Positions 50,783 to 63,795 of a DNA stretch of 64,000 bases are shown here, piece after piece (position 1 is the stretch's first letter; every line of letters begins with the position of its first letter). This DNA comes from Streptomyces meridianus (lineage in GTDB: Bacteria > Actinomycetota > Actinomycetes > Streptomycetales > Streptomycetaceae). The position numbers were made by a program, and so were the translations under genes. The notes below the pieces were generated by a model. The model was not told the origin of the DNA. It worked only from the letters and a program-made list of their open reading frames with translations, and did not search any database. The DNA lies in the NCBI RefSeq assembly GCF_023703325.1, contig NZ_JAMQGM010000041.1:1-64000 (forward strand), in the 5' to 3' direction.

Positions 50783-52081
50783 ATGCCCGATCACGGACCG
50801 GCGGAGAGCAGCCGGCTGCACGCACGTGTCCGTATCGGCTACGGCCTCGGCTCGTTCGCCACCGGGACCTTCGGCACCGTTCCCGGCCTGCTGCTGCTCT
50901 ACTACCTGACCGACATCCTCGGGGTGGCCGCAGGAGTCGCCGGCCTGCTGGTCTTCCTTCCCAAGGCATGGGACGTCCTGCTCAACCCCTGGATCGGCAG
51001 CCTCTCCGACCGCACCATCCACCGGTGGGGGCCGCGCCGGCCCTGGATGCTGCTCGGCGCCCTGACCATGCCGCTCTGCTTCGCCGCCATGTTCGCGGTC
51101 CCGTCCGCGCTGCAGCGCGGCTGGGCCGCCGCCTGGGTCACCGTCCTCTTCCTGCTCACCGCGACCGCGTACGCCTGCTTCCAGGTCCCGTATGTGGCCC
51201 TGCCCGCCGAGTTGACGGCCGACCCCGGCGAACGAGCCCGAGTGATGTCCTGGCGCATCGCCTTCCTCGGAGCAGCGATCCTGCTGTCGGGGGCCACCGC
51301 GCCGCTCCTGGCGGGGGCCTCGGCCGACGGCCCGGGCTCACCGGACGGCTACCGGTTCATGGGCCTGGTCATAGGCTGCGTCCTGATGCTGGGGATGCTC
51401 GCTGCCTTCGCCGCCACAGCGGGCGTGCACGGCGTCGCCGAACCGGTCGCCGAGCCGACCCTGCTCGCCCAGCTGCGTGCCACCCGCGGCAACCGTCCGT
51501 TCGCCTGCCTGATCGTGCCCTGTCTGCTCGCCATGCCGTTGTGGCTCGCTCTCGGGCTCCGCACCGGCAAGCGCGCTGCCGCAATCGCGGCGTCCCTCTG
51601 CTTCCTGACCGGGGCCCTGAGCACCGCCTTCGCCCCGATCCTTCCGCTCGCGGCCGTGTACGCCGCGGTGGCCCTCGCGGGTGTCGGCTACGCCGGCATG
51701 CAGATGCTGCCGCCGGCCATGCTCGGGGACGCCATCGCGGCGGACGGGCTGACCAGCGGCCGCCGCCGGGCCGGCGTGTTCACCGGACTGTGGACCGCGG
51801 GGGAGACGCTGGGGCTCGCCCTGGGCCCGGGACTTTTCGGGCTCGTGCTGTCGGCCGGGGGTTTCGTCTCCTCCGACGCCGCCCATCGGGTCGACCAGCC
51901 CGAATCGGCACTGACCGCGATCCTCGCCGGCTTCGGGGTGCTGCCGGCCCTGCTGCTGCTGGTCAGTCTTCCCCTGCTCGGGCGGTACGACCTGACGGAG
52001 GCGGAGCTGGGCCGCCTGCGGGGAGCCGCCCGGGCACGGGACACGCCACCCGCCCCCGCCATCGACACGGAGAGCCCATGA
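50783..52081 (+). CDS. MFS transporter of the glycoside/cation symporter (MelB-like) type
   Basis: 432 residues from ATG 50783, probably leaderless; GTG 50729 would add 18 unlikely residues. About 12 hydrophobic segments. The N-terminal half has the GPH-type features GYGLGSFATGTFGT, DVLLNPWIGSLSDRT and the loop WGPRRPWMLLGA; a long central loop follows. Substrate unknown: the family moves sugars and some other small molecules with cations. Its stop overlaps the PLP enzyme start (ATGA), so transporter and enzyme probably serve one substrate. The pair separates nusB from bldD, which I recall as neighbours in S. coelicolor. Confidence 0.85.
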   Translation: MPDHGPAESSRLHARVRIGYGLGSFATGTFGTVPGLLLLYYLTDILGVAAGVAGLLVFLPKAWDVLLNPWIGSLSDRTIHRWGPRRPWMLLGALTMPLCFAAMFAVPSALQRGWAAAWVTVLFLLTATAYACFQVPYVALPAELTADPGERARVMSWRIAFLGAAILLSGATAPLLAGASADGPGSPDGYRFMGLVIGCVLMLGMLAAFAATAGVHGVAEPVAEPTLLAQLRATRGNRPFACLIVPCLLAMPLWLALGLRTGKRAAAIAASLCFLTGALSTAFAPILPLAAVYAAVALAGVGYAGMQMLPPAMLGDAIAADGLTSGRRRAGVFTGLWTAGETLGLALGPGLFGLVLSAGGFVSSDAAHRVDQPESALTAILAGFGVLPALLLLVSLPLLGRYDLTEAELGRLRGAARARDTPPAPAIDTESP

Positions 52082-53610
52082 CCACCGACAGCCCGACGAA
52101 AGGCGCCGAGGAGCAGCACATCCTCCAGCGGCTCGCCACACTCCGCGAGGCCGACCTGCCCGTGCGCGGCGGCCGGACGATGGCGTACGTCTACGACTCC
52201 GGCCTCGACGGGCTCCAGGAACTCGCCTCCGCGGCGCAGGCCGCGTTCGACGGGGTCAACGGCCTGGACATGACGGTGTTTCCCAGCGTCGTCACCCTGG
52301 AGAACGAGGTGGTGGGCCGCGCGGCCGCCCTGCTGGGCGGAGGGCCGGAGACCACGGGCACGTTCACCAGCGGCGGTACCGAGAGCTGTCTGCTCGCGGT
52401 GCTGACGGCCCGGGAGTACGCGCGGCGAACCCGCGGCGTCGGCGCGCCCGAACTCGTCCTGCCCGTCACCGCGCACCCCGCGTTCCACAAGGCAGCCGCC
52501 TACTTCGGGCTGCGGGTGGTGACGGTACCGGTCGAGCCGGAAAGCTTCCGCGTGCGGGCGGCCGATGTCGCCACGGCGATCACCGACGACACCGCACTGG
52601 TGGTCGTCTCGGCCCCGTCCTACGCGCACGGGGTGGTCGACCCGATCGCGGAGGTGGCCGCCGAGACCGCCCGGCGCGGGGTGCTCTGCCACGTCGACGC
52701 CTGCATCGGCGGCTGGTACCTCGGGCATCTCCGGCTCGTGGCCGAGGGCGGGCATCTGCCCGCCTTCGACCTGTCGGTGCCGGGGGTGACCTCCCTGTCC
52801 GTGGATCTGCACAAGTACGGCTACACCCCCAAGGGGGCTTCCGTGCTGCTGATGCGGGACGCCGAACTCAGGCGCCACGGCTGGTTCGCCCATGCGGGAT
52901 GGCCCGGCTATCCGGTGGTGGGTTCCACACTGCAGGGCACCAAGTCGGCGGCTCCGCTGGCCGCCGCCTGGGCTGTGACCGAACGGCTGGGAACCGGCGG
53001 CTATGTCGAGCTGTCCCGGCGGGTGCACCGGGCCGTCAGCGAACTCATCGAGGGAATCGGCCGGATCGAGGGCATCCGCGTCCTGGGGCGCCCGGACGCC
53101 TCACTGATCGCCGTCGCCGCCGACGGACCGCTGACCGACCCGTTCGTGGTGGCCGACGAGATGAGAGCCCGGGGCTGGTACCTCCAGCCGCAGCTCGCGT
53201 TCGGGGTTTCTCCCGCCAACCTGCATCTGACGGTGACGGCGGCAGTGGCCGGATCGGAAACCGTCACGGATCTGCTGGCCGAACTGGAAGTGGCGGTGGC
53301 GCGGGCGCGCGAGGCCGGTCCCACTGCGGTCGACCCGGCCCTGGCCGAACTGGCGGCGGCGCTGGACCCCGACGCGCTGGGGGCGGACGAGGTCGCGGCC
53401 GCACTTGCAATCGCGGGAATCGGAGAGGACGGTGCGCTGCCGGGGCGGATGGCCCCGGTCCTCGCGGTGATGCAGGTGATGCCACCGCGCTTGGTGGAGC
53501 GGCTGCTGCCCGAAGTGATCGGCAGGCTCTACGCCTGCCCGCCGGCTGACGGGCCCACCGGCGCCGGGGGGAGCATGTCCGGCAAGGCACCGGTTCGTCA
53601 GGGACGTTGA
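52078..53610 (+). CDS. Sphingosine-1-phosphate lyase-like PLP enzyme
   Basis: 510 residues, fold type I PLP enzyme (group II decarboxylase superfamily). Motifs match the sphingosine-1-phosphate lyase branch: TFTSGGTES (about 95-103), HPAFHKAA (H133), VDACIGGW with PLP-pairing D207, and DLHKYGYTPKG with the Schiff-base K246. There is no N-terminal membrane anchor as in eukaryotic lyases. A C-terminal ~80-residue Ala-rich extension is unassigned. Likely C-C or decarboxylating cleavage of an amino substrate; sphingoid phosphate is only the family precedent. Translationally coupled to the MFS gene. Confidence 0.86.
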   Translation: MTTDSPTKGAEEQHILQRLATLREADLPVRGGRTMAYVYDSGLDGLQELASAAQAAFDGVNGLDMTVFPSVVTLENEVVGRAAALLGGGPETTGTFTSGGTESCLLAVLTAREYARRTRGVGAPELVLPVTAHPAFHKAAAYFGLRVVTVPVEPESFRVRAADVATAITDDTALVVVSAPSYAHGVVDPIAEVAAETARRGVLCHVDACIGGWYLGHLRLVAEGGHLPAFDLSVPGVTSLSVDLHKYGYTPKGASVLLMRDAELRRHGWFAHAGWPGYPVVGSTLQGTKSAAPLAAAWAVTERLGTGGYVELSRRVHRAVSELIEGIGRIEGIRVLGRPDASLIAVAADGPLTDPFVVADEMRARGWYLQPQLAFGVSPANLHLTVTAAVAGSETVTDLLAELEVAVARAREAGPTAVDPALAELAAALDPDALGADEVAAALAIAGIGEDGALPGRMAPVLAVMQVMPPRLVERLLPEVIGRLYACPPADGPTGAGGSMSGKAPVRQGR

Positions 53611-53702
53611 CGCACACCGGTGCCGAGGTGCCGGCCCATGCGGTCGGCGATGGGCCGGGGCGGTGCCGGACGTTTTCGGGACGCCGGACCGGGGCCCGGT
53701 CC

Positions 53703-53733
53703 CGGGGCCGCGTGAGGGAATCACGCGGCCCCG
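53703..53733. terminator. Bidirectional terminator between the PLP gene and bldD
   Basis: CGGGGCCGCGTGA and its perfect complement form a 13-bp stem with loop GGGAA, 6 bases from the end of convergent bldD. Confidence 0.75.
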
Positions 53734-53738
53734 CGGTG

Positions 53739-54236
53739 TCAGGCGTCCTCGTGCACCGCGCGTCGGGCATCCGCGTCCAGCACACCCCAGCTGATCAGCT
53801 GCTCGGTCAGCACCGAGGGGGACTGGTCGTAGATGACGGCGAGGGTCCGCAGGTCGTCCTGGCGGATCGAGAGGACCTTGCCGTTGTAGTCGCCTCGCTG
53901 GCTCTGGATGGTCGCGGCGTAGCGCTGGAGCGGGCCCGCCTTCTCCGCGGGCACGTGCTGCAGCCGCTCCAGGTCCAGAACGAGCTTCGGAGGCGGCTCG
54001 GCGGCTCCACCGGGCGTGGTGCCCGGCAGCAGTTCCTGCACCGGCACCCCGTAGAAGTCCGCCAGTTCGGCGAGGCGCTGTACGGTCACGGCGCGGTCGC
54101 CGCGCTCGTACGAGCCGACCACGACGGCCTTCCAGCGGCCCTGCGACTTCTCCTCGACGCCGTGGAGGGAGAGGCCCTGCTGGGTGCGGATGGCGCGGAG
54201 TTTGGCCCCGAGCTGTTTGGCGTATTCGCTGGACAT
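53739..54236 (-). CDS. bldD: Developmental master repressor BldD
   Basis: 165 residues. N-terminal helix-turn-helix domain of the Xre/SinR type (KLRAIRTQQGLSLHGVEEKS; VGSYERGDRAVTVQRLAEL), a short Pro-rich linker, and the C-terminal c-di-GMP-binding domain. The signature R114-G-D116 and R125-x2-D128 is exactly present. Four c-di-GMP molecules join two BldD monomers to repress sporulation genes during vegetative growth. ATG 54236 with GGGGAG upstream. A perfect BldD box 62 bases upstream indicates autorepression, as known in S. coelicolor. Divergent from pyrR. Confidence 0.97.
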   Translation of the reverse strand: MSSEYAKQLGAKLRAIRTQQGLSLHGVEEKSQGRWKAVVVGSYERGDRAVTVQRLAELADFYGVPVQELLPGTTPGGAAEPPPKLVLDLERLQHVPAEKAGPLQRYAATIQSQRGDYNGKVLSIRQDDLRTLAVIYDQSPSVLTEQLISWGVLDADARRAVHEDA

Positions 54237-54298
54237 AAAGCTCCCCGGACGCAATATCGACGTGCGGCTGAGCCGCGCGGCTGGTGACTCACTGTGAG

Positions 54299-54313
54299 GT
54301 TACGCAGCGTAAT
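54299..54313. promoter_or_regulatory. BldD box upstream of bldD
   Basis: GTTACGCAGCGTAAT fits the BldD consensus nTnACnC(A/T)GnGTnAn at every fixed position on both strands. A looser GTGA/TCAC-rich stretch lies beside it (54283-54298). Predicted autoregulatory site. Confidence 0.8.
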
Positions 54314-54383
54314 TGCGCTCGTCAAGCCGAACGGTCCACCCCCGTCCGAGGGGGACGGGTGCCGCACCCGGCGACGGCCCTGG

Positions 54384-54389
54384 TAGCGT
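54384..54389 (+). promoter_or_regulatory. Possible -10 of the pyr operon
   Basis: TAGCGT resembles a vegetative -10 and lies 71 bases before pyrR, just ahead of the PyrR leader hairpin. No matching -35 is evident. Confidence 0.3.
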
Positions 54390-54404
54390 CTGTGGTGCAC
54401 ATCC

Positions 54405-54446
54405 GACGTCCTTTAATGTCCGTCCCGTGAGGCGGAGAAGGAGGTC
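54405..54446 (+). promoter_or_regulatory. PyrR-binding leader hairpin masking the pyrR ribosome binding site
   Basis: The RNA loop UCCCGUGAGG (54423-54432) matches the core UCCNGNGAGG of the PyrR binding consensus. It is closed by TCCG/CGGA (54419-54422 with 54433-54436). A lower stem pairs GACGTCCTT (54405-54413) with AAGGAGGTC (54438-54446; one G-G mismatch), and that segment is the pyrR Shine-Dalgarno. PyrR bound with UMP/UTP should hold the structure and block translation, the mode described for mycobacterial PyrR. Confidence 0.75.
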
Positions 54447-54454
54447 CGTTTCGT

Positions 54455-55036
54455 ATGGACTCGATCAGTTCCCCACATGCGGCCCCGGCCCGATCCGTGC
54501 TCGAAGGCCCGGACATCGCGCGGGTCCTGACCCGCATCGCCCACGAGATCGTCGAACGCGCCAAGGGCGCCGACGACGTGGTGCTCCTCGGCATCCCCAC
54601 CCGTGGCGTCTTCCTCGCCCGCCGGCTGGCCGCCAAACTCGACGCGATCACCGGCCGCAGCACCCAGGTCGGCTCCCTCGACATCACCATGTACCGCGAC
54701 GACCTGCGGCTCCGCCCGGCCCGCACGCTGGGCCGGACCGAGATTCCCGCCGACGGCGTCGACGGCCGCCTCGTCGTCCTCGTCGACGACGTGCTGTTCT
54801 CGGGCCGCACGATCCGCGCCGCGCTGGACGCCCTGGGCGACATCGGCCGGCCGCGCGCCGTGCAGCTCGCCGTCCTGGTCGACCGCGGCCACCGCGAGCT
54901 GCCCATCCGTGCCGACTACGTCGGCAAGAACCTCCCCACATCCCTGCGGGAGACGGTCAGGGTCCAGCTCGACGAGGAGGACGGCCGCGACAGCGTGCTC
55001 CTCGGCGTCCGTGAGACCCCCGCGCCGGGCGAGTAG
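54455..55036 (+). CDS. pyrR: Pyrimidine operon regulator PyrR / uracil phosphoribosyltransferase
   Basis: 193 residues. Phosphoribosyltransferase fold with the PRPP motif [19 protein letters not shown] near residue 105; [18 protein letters not shown] is the other conserved loop. It binds pyr mRNA when UMP is high and also has some UPRTase activity. First gene of the pyrimidine operon. AAGGAGG lies 10 bases before the ATG and is part of its own binding hairpin. pyrB follows after 157 bases with no obvious terminator. Confidence 0.96.
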   Translation: MDSISSPHAAPARSVLEGPDIARVLTRIAHEIVERAKGADDVVLLGIPTRGVFLARRLAAKLDAITGRSTQVGSLDITMYRDDLRLRPARTLGRTEIPADGVDGRLVVLVDDVLFSGRTIRAALDALGDIGRPRAVQLAVLVDRGHRELPIRADYVGKNLPTSLRETVRVQLDEEDGRDSVLLGVRETPAPGE

Positions 55037-55193
55037 CCCCCTTACCGCACCGACCGGTGCGCGGGCCGCCGACGCCTGCCCAGGCCCCTGCGCGCGCACG
55101 CCCCGGTGACGCCGGTGCACCCCCGACCGGGCCGGAACGGCCCGGCGGTGCCCGATCGCCCCGCACGTCCTCCTCACCCACGGAGAGAACCGG

Positions 55194-56213
55194 ATGAAGC
55201 GCCACCTCATCTCGGCCGCCGACCTCACCCGCGACGACGCCGTCCTGATCCTCGACACCGCCGAGGAGATGGCGCGCGTAGCCGACCGGCCGATCAAGAA
55301 ACTGCCCACGCTGCGCGGCCGCACCGTCGTGAACCTCTTCTTCGAGGACTCCACCCGGACCCGCATCTCCTTCGAGGCCGCGGCCAAACGCCTGTCGGCC
55401 GACGTCATCAACTTCTCCGCCAAGGGCTCCTCGGTCTCCAAGGGCGAGTCCCTGAAGGACACCGCGCTCACCCTCGAGGCCATGGGCGCCGACGCCGTCG
55501 TGATCCGCCACCACGACTCGGGCGCACCGCACCGCCTCGCCACCTCCGGCTGGATCGGCGGCTCGGTGGTCAACGCGGGTGACGGCACGCACGAGCACCC
55601 CACCCAGGCGCTGCTCGACGCCTTCACCATGCGCCGTCATCTCGCCGGGGCGCCGGACGGCGGGCCCACCCGCCACGGGGAGCCGGGAGACAGCAGCGGC
55701 CGTGATCTCGCCGGACGGCGCATCACGGTGGTCGGCGACATCCTGCACAGCCGCGTCGCCCGTTCCAACGTGCACCTGCTCACCACGCTCGGAGCCGAGG
55801 TCACCCTGGTCGCGCCGCCCACCCTGGTGCCCGTCGGCGCCGGGAACTGGCCCTGTGAGATCTCCTACGACCTCGACGCCGTGCTGCCCAAGTCCGACGC
55901 CGTGATGATGCTGCGTGTCCAGCGCGAACGCATGAACGCGGCCTTCTTCCCCACCGAGCGCGAGTACGCGCGCCGCTACGGCCTGGACGCCGACCGGATG
56001 GCGCGCATGCCGGGCCACGCGATCGTCATGCACCCCGGGCCGATGAACCGTGGCATGGAGATCACCGCCGAGGTCGCCGACTCCGAGCGCTGCACGGCGG
56101 TCGAGCAGGTCGCCAACGGCGTCAGCATCCGGATGGCGGTCCTTTACCTGCTGCTCGGCGGCAACGAGCCCGCCGTCGGCGCCCCCATCGCCCGTACCGA
56201 GGAGAGCAAGTGA
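55194..56213 (+). CDS. pyrB: Aspartate carbamoyltransferase catalytic subunit
   Basis: 339 residues. First committed pyrimidine step: carbamoyl phosphate plus aspartate. The carbamoyl phosphate loop [18 protein letters not shown], the Lys loop around SKGESLKDT and [14 protein letters not shown] are intact. A 20-residue insertion ([17 protein letters not shown]) follows the HPTQ segment. No pyrI is present, so this is the class that may associate with dihydroorotase PyrC. GGAGAGA precedes the ATG. Its stop overlaps the pyrC start (GTGA). Confidence 0.97.
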   Translation: MKRHLISAADLTRDDAVLILDTAEEMARVADRPIKKLPTLRGRTVVNLFFEDSTRTRISFEAAAKRLSADVINFSAKGSSVSKGESLKDTALTLEAMGADAVVIRHHDSGAPHRLATSGWIGGSVVNAGDGTHEHPTQALLDAFTMRRHLAGAPDGGPTRHGEPGDSSGRDLAGRRITVVGDILHSRVARSNVHLLTTLGAEVTLVAPPTLVPVGAGNWPCEISYDLDAVLPKSDAVMMLRVQRERMNAAFFPTEREYARRYGLDADRMARMPGHAIVMHPGPMNRGMEITAEVADSERCTAVEQVANGVSIRMAVLYLLLGGNEPAVGAPIARTEESK

Positions 56214-57511
56214 CCGTGAGTGACGACAGGAACACGCTGATTCGCGGAGCCCGGGTACTCGGCGCCGAAGCGCAGGACGTCCTGATCGAGGGCGGGACGA
56301 TCGCCGCGGTCGGCCCGGGGCTCTCCGCCCCGGACGCCGTCGTCGTCGAGGCGGACGGGCAGATCCTGCTCCCGGGCCTGGTGGACCTGCACACCCACCT
56401 CCGCGAACCCGGCCGGGAGGACTCCGAGACCGTCCTCACCGGCACCCGGGCGGCAGCCGCCGGCGGCTTCACCGCCGTCCACGCCATGGCCAACACCTTC
56501 CCGGTCGCCGACACCGCCGGCGTCGTCGAGCAGGTCTGGCGCCTCGGCCGCGAGTCCGGCTACTGCGATGTGCAGCCCGTCGGCGCCGTCACCGTCGGCC
56601 TCGAGGGACGCAAGCTCGCGGAGCTCGGTGCCATGCACGACTCCGCGGCCGGCGTCCGGATCTTCTCCGACGACGGCAAGTGCGTCGACGACGCGGTGAT
56701 CATGCGTCGTGCGCTGGAGTACGTGAAGGCGTTCGACGGCGTCATCGCCCAGCACGCCCAGGAACCCCGGCTGACCGAGGGCGCCCAGATGAACGAGGGC
56801 GTCGTCTCCGCGGAACTCGGCCTGGGCGGCTGGCCCGCCGTCGCCGAGGAGTCGGTCATCGCCCGGGACGTGCTGCTGGCGGCCCACGTCGGCTCCCGCG
56901 TCCACATCTGCCACGTCTCCACGGCGGGGTCGGTCGAGATCGTCCGCTGGGCCAAGTCCAAGGGCTGGAACGTCACCGCCGAGGTCACCCCGCATCACCT
57001 GCTGCTCACCGACGAACTGGTGCGCTCCTACGACCCCGTCTACAAGGTCAACCCGCCGCTGCGCACCGAGGCCGACGTGACGGCGCTCCGGGAGGGACTG
57101 GCCGACGGCACCATCGACTGTGTCGCCACCGATCACGCCCCCCACCCGCACGAGGACAAGGACTGCGAGTGGGGCGCCGCAGCCATGGGCATGGTGGGCC
57201 TGGAGACGGCGCTGTCCGTCGTCCAGCACACGATGGTCGAGACCGGCCTGCTGGACTGGGCGCAGGTCGCCGATCGGATGTCGTTCCGCCCGGCGGCCAT
57301 CGGCCGCCTCGGCCACCAGGGACGGCCCGTCTCGACGGGTGAGCCGGCCAACCTCACGCTGGTCGATCCGGCTTACCGTGGTGTGGTGAACCCCGTGGGC
57401 TTCGCCTCCCGCAGCCGCAACACCCCCTACGAGGGCAGGGAGCTGCCGGGACGCGTGACGCACACCTTCCTGCGGGGCCGGGCAACGGTCGTGGACGGGA
57501 AGCTGGCGTGA
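56210..57511 (+). CDS. pyrC: Dihydroorotase
   Basis: 433 residues, class I bacterial type. Zinc ligands are in [12 protein letters not shown], in IAQHAQEP and in [11 protein letters not shown] (spelled [11 protein letters not shown] here), with the catalytic Asp in CVATDHAPH. Closes carbamoyl aspartate to dihydroorotate. GTG start overlapping the pyrB stop with GGAGAG upstream; stop overlaps the next gene (GTGA). Confidence 0.97.
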   Translation: MTVSDDRNTLIRGARVLGAEAQDVLIEGGTIAAVGPGLSAPDAVVVEADGQILLPGLVDLHTHLREPGREDSETVLTGTRAAAAGGFTAVHAMANTFPVADTAGVVEQVWRLGRESGYCDVQPVGAVTVGLEGRKLAELGAMHDSAAGVRIFSDDGKCVDDAVIMRRALEYVKAFDGVIAQHAQEPRLTEGAQMNEGVVSAELGLGGWPAVAEESVIARDVLLAAHVGSRVHICHVSTAGSVEIVRWAKSKGWNVTAEVTPHHLLLTDELVRSYDPVYKVNPPLRTEADVTALREGLADGTIDCVATDHAPHPHEDKDCEWGAAAMGMVGLETALSVVQHTMVETGLLDWAQVADRMSFRPAAIGRLGHQGRPVSTGEPANLTLVDPAYRGVVNPVGFASRSRNTPYEGRELPGRVTHTFLRGRATVVDGKLA

Positions 57512-58137
57512 GCACCGTGGGAACTCTGCAGACACTCGACCCCCTGGCAGCGCAGACGGCGCTGGCCGCTCTCGCCGCGGAGCCGAAGTCCCAGGAGGTC
57601 ACCGACTGGGCCGCGCGTATCGGCTGGGTCGTCGGCCTGCTGCTGTTCGTCGCGCTTGTCTACTGGCTGATGCGCGAGGGCTGGAAGTGGCGCGGTCTGC
57701 TCCAGTCGGGACTGCCCGAGCTGCCCGCGGTCCCCGCCGGGACGGCCGAAGCCGAGCTGACCATGACCGGCCGCTACCACGGCAGCACCACCTCCGGGCA
57801 GTGGCTCGACCGGATCGTCGCCCACGGCCTGGGCACCCGCAGTCGCGCCGAGCTCGCCCTGACCGCGAACGGCATCACCGTCGTGCGCCCCGGGGCCCGG
57901 GACTTCCTCATCCCGACCACTGCCCTGCGCGGCGCCCGCCTGGACAAGGGCATCGCCGGCAAGGTCCTCACCGAGGGCGGGCTGCTGGTCGTCACCTGGC
58001 AGCACGGCGACATCTTGATCGATTCGGGTTTCCGCTCCGACCGCTCGGCGGAGCACCGGGCGTGGACCGAGCGGATCAGCACACTCTGCGGCGACACCGG
58101 CGTCGCCGCCCAGCACGACCAGGAAGGCGCACGATGA
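57508..58137 (+). CDS. Membrane-anchored PH-like protein of the pyr operon
   Basis: 209 residues. A transmembrane helix at about 35-55 ([18 protein letters not shown]) follows a ~33-residue N-terminal segment, then a soluble domain of mostly beta strands ([48 protein letters not shown]) suggesting a PH-like fold. Mycobacteria carry an equivalent gene (Rv1382) between pyrC and carA, so its place in the operon is old. It overlaps both neighbours by 4 bases. No pyrimidine function is known; it could anchor the pathway enzymes at the membrane. Confidence 0.85.
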   Translation: MSTVGTLQTLDPLAAQTALAALAAEPKSQEVTDWAARIGWVVGLLLFVALVYWLMREGWKWRGLLQSGLPELPAVPAGTAEAELTMTGRYHGSTTSGQWLDRIVAHGLGTRSRAELALTANGITVVRPGARDFLIPTTALRGARLDKGIAGKVLTEGGLLVVTWQHGDILIDSGFRSDRSAEHRAWTERISTLCGDTGVAAQHDQEGAR

Positions 58138-59274
58138 CGACCTCCAACCGGGGATCCGCCGCGACCGCGGCCCCCGCCGTTCTCGTCCTGGAGGACGGCC
58201 GCACGTTCCGCGGCCGCTCCTACGGGGCGGTGGGGGAGACCTTCGGCGAGGCGGTGTTCTCCACCGGCATGTCCGGCTACCAGGAGACCCTGACCGACCC
58301 GTCGTACCACCGCCAGGTGGTCGTCATGACGGCCCCGCACATCGGCAACACCGGCATCAACGACGAGGACCCCGAGTCGAAGCGGATCTGGGTCTCCGGC
58401 TACGTCGTACGCGATCCCGCCCGCATCCCGTCCAACTGGCGTTCCGTGCGCAGCCTCGACGACGAACTGGTCGCCCAGGGCGTCGTCGGCATCAGCGGCA
58501 TCGACACCCGTGCCCTGACCCGCCATCTGCGCGAGCGCGGCGCGATGCGCGTGGGCATCTTCTCCGGTGACGCGCTGGCCGGCGACGCCGCGCTCCTGGC
58601 CAGGGTCCAGGGGGCCCCGCAGATGAAGGGCGCGGATCTGTGCGGCGAGGTGGCCACCGCCGAGCCGTACGTCGTCCCGGCCGTCGGCACCAAGCGGTTC
58701 ACGGTCGCCGCGATCGACCTGGGCATCAAGGGCATGACCCCGCAGCGGATGGCCGAGCGCGGCATCGAGGTGCACGTCCTGCCGCCGTCCGCCGCCCTCG
58801 ACGAGATCTACGCGCTGAACCCCGACGGCGTGTTCTTCTCCAACGGCCCCGGTGACCCGGCAACCGCCGACCGCCCGGTCGCCCTGATGCGCGGCGTGCT
58901 GGAGCGGCGGACCCCGCTGTTCGGCATCTGCTTCGGCAACCAGATCCTGGGCCGCGCGCTCGGCTTCGGCACGTACAAGCTCAAGTACGGCCACCGGGGC
59001 ATCAACCAGCCGGTGCAGGACCGGACCACCGGAAAGGTCGAGGTCACCGCGCACAACCACGGATTCGCCGTCGACGCCCCGCTCGACGAGGTCTCCGAGA
59101 CCCCCTACGGGCGGGCCGAGGTCAGCCACGTCTGCCTCAACGACCAGGTCGTCGAGGGCCTCCGGTTGCTCGACCGTCCGGCATTCAGCGTCCAGTACCA
59201 CCCCGAAGCAGCAGCGGGTCCGCACGACGCGGCGTACCTGTTCGACCGCTTCGTCTCCCTGATGGAGGGCCAGC

Positions 59275-59282
<8 letters not shown>
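58134..59282 (+). CDS. carA: Carbamoyl phosphate synthase small (glutaminase) subunit
   Basis: 382 residues. N-terminal CPSase domain ([32 protein letters not shown]) and C-terminal class I glutaminase with nucleophile Cys in [15 protein letters not shown] and His/Glu in [14 protein letters not shown]. The residue two after Gly in GICFGN is Asn where enteric CarA has His. Supplies ammonia to CarB. ATG overlaps the preceding stop; carB starts 8 bases before its end. Confidence 0.96.
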
Positions 59283-62586
<3,304 letters not shown>

Positions 62587-62593
62587 GGCAGGA

Positions 62594-62617
62594 GGGGGCG
62601 CCCCGGCGGGCGCCCCC
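62594..62617 (+). terminator. Hairpin between carB and pyrD
   Basis: GGGGGCGCC and GGCGCCCCC form a 9-bp stem with loop CCGGCG, 8 bases after carB. It may only partly terminate, since pyrD and pyrF continue the pathway. Confidence 0.5.
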
Positions 62618-62679
62618 TTCCGCTGTGTGCCCCCGCGGCGCCGCCGCCCCCCTCACCTCGCTCCCGTGGAAGGCCCGGC

Positions 62680-63795
62680 ATGTACCGTCTCCTCTTCGAC
62701 CTGCTCTTCCGGCGCATGGACCCGGAACGAGCCCATCACCTGGCCTTCGGCTGGATCCGGCAGGTCTCACGTGTCCCGGTGCTCCGGCGTCTCGTCGCGG
62801 CCGTGCTCGCTCCCCGCCTGCCGCAGCTGCGCACCGAGGCCTTCGGGCTGAGCCTGCCCGGTCCGTTCGGGCTGGCGGCCGGCTTCGACAAGAACGCCGT
62901 CGCGATCGACGGGATGGCGATGCTCGGCTTCGGCCACGTCGAGATCGGCACCGTCACCGGGCAACCGCAGCCCGGAAATCCGCGGCAGCGCCTCTTCCGG
63001 CTCGTCCCGGACCGGGCTCTGGTGAACCGGATGGGGTTCAACAACGAGGGTTCGGCCGCGGTCGCAGCCCGCCTCGCCGCCCGGAACCCCGTGTTCCCGG
63101 TCACCGTCGGCGTCAACATCGGCAAGACCAAGGTCATCCCGGAGAACGAAGCCGCCGCCGACTACGTCACCTCGGCCGAACGTCTCGCCCGCCACGCCGA
63201 CTACCTCGTGGTCAACGTGTCCTCGCCGAACACTCCGGGCCTGCGCGACCTCCAGGCAGTCGGGCAGCTGCGGCCGCTGCTGAGCGCGGTGCGCGAGGCG
63301 GCCGACCGCAGTGTCCCCGGCCGGCGCGTTCCGCTCCTGGTGAAGATCGCCCCCGATCTGGCCGACGAGGACGTGGACGCGGTCGCCGACCTCGCCGTCG
63401 AGCTCGGCCTCGACGGCATCATCGCCACGAACACCACCATCGCCCGCGACGGCCTCGGACTGGCCACGGAGGCGTCGGCGATCGAGGCGATCGGCGCGGG
63501 CGGGCTCTCCGGAGCCCCGCTCAGGTCCCGCTCCCTGGAGGTCCTGCGCCGCCTGTACGCCAGGGTCGGCGGCCGGATCACCCTGGTCGGCGTCGGCGGC
63601 ATCGAGACCGCGGACGACGCCTGGGAACGGATCCTGGCCGGGGCCACACTTGTCCAGGGCTACAGCGCCTTCGTCTACGAGGGCCCCTGCTGGGCCCGTC
63701 GGATCCACCGCGGGCTCGCCGCCCGGCTGGCCGCGAGCCCCTACGCCACCCTCGCCGACGCCGTCGGCGCCGACACCCGGAAGGCAGCAGTCTGA
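62680..63795 (+). CDS. pyrD: Dihydroorotate dehydrogenase (quinone), class 2
   Basis: 371 residues. FMN barrel with the N-terminal helical extension of class 2 enzymes ([19 protein letters not shown]), which docks to the membrane and receives menaquinone. The catalytic Ser lies in [15 protein letters not shown], and [25 protein letters not shown] and [16 protein letters not shown] are FMN-site motifs. ATG 62680; GGAAGG lies upstream. Its TGA overlaps the pyrF start (TGATG). Confidence 0.97.
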   Translation: MYRLLFDLLFRRMDPERAHHLAFGWIRQVSRVPVLRRLVAAVLAPRLPQLRTEAFGLSLPGPFGLAAGFDKNAVAIDGMAMLGFGHVEIGTVTGQPQPGNPRQRLFRLVPDRALVNRMGFNNEGSAAVAARLAARNPVFPVTVGVNIGKTKVIPENEAAADYVTSAERLARHADYLVVNVSSPNTPGLRDLQAVGQLRPLLSAVREAADRSVPGRRVPLLVKIAPDLADEDVDAVADLAVELGLDGIIATNTTIARDGLGLATEASAIEAIGAGGLSGAPLRSRSLEVLRRLYARVGGRITLVGVGGIETADDAWERILAGATLVQGYSAFVYEGPCWARRIHRGLAARLAASPYATLADAVGADTRKAAV

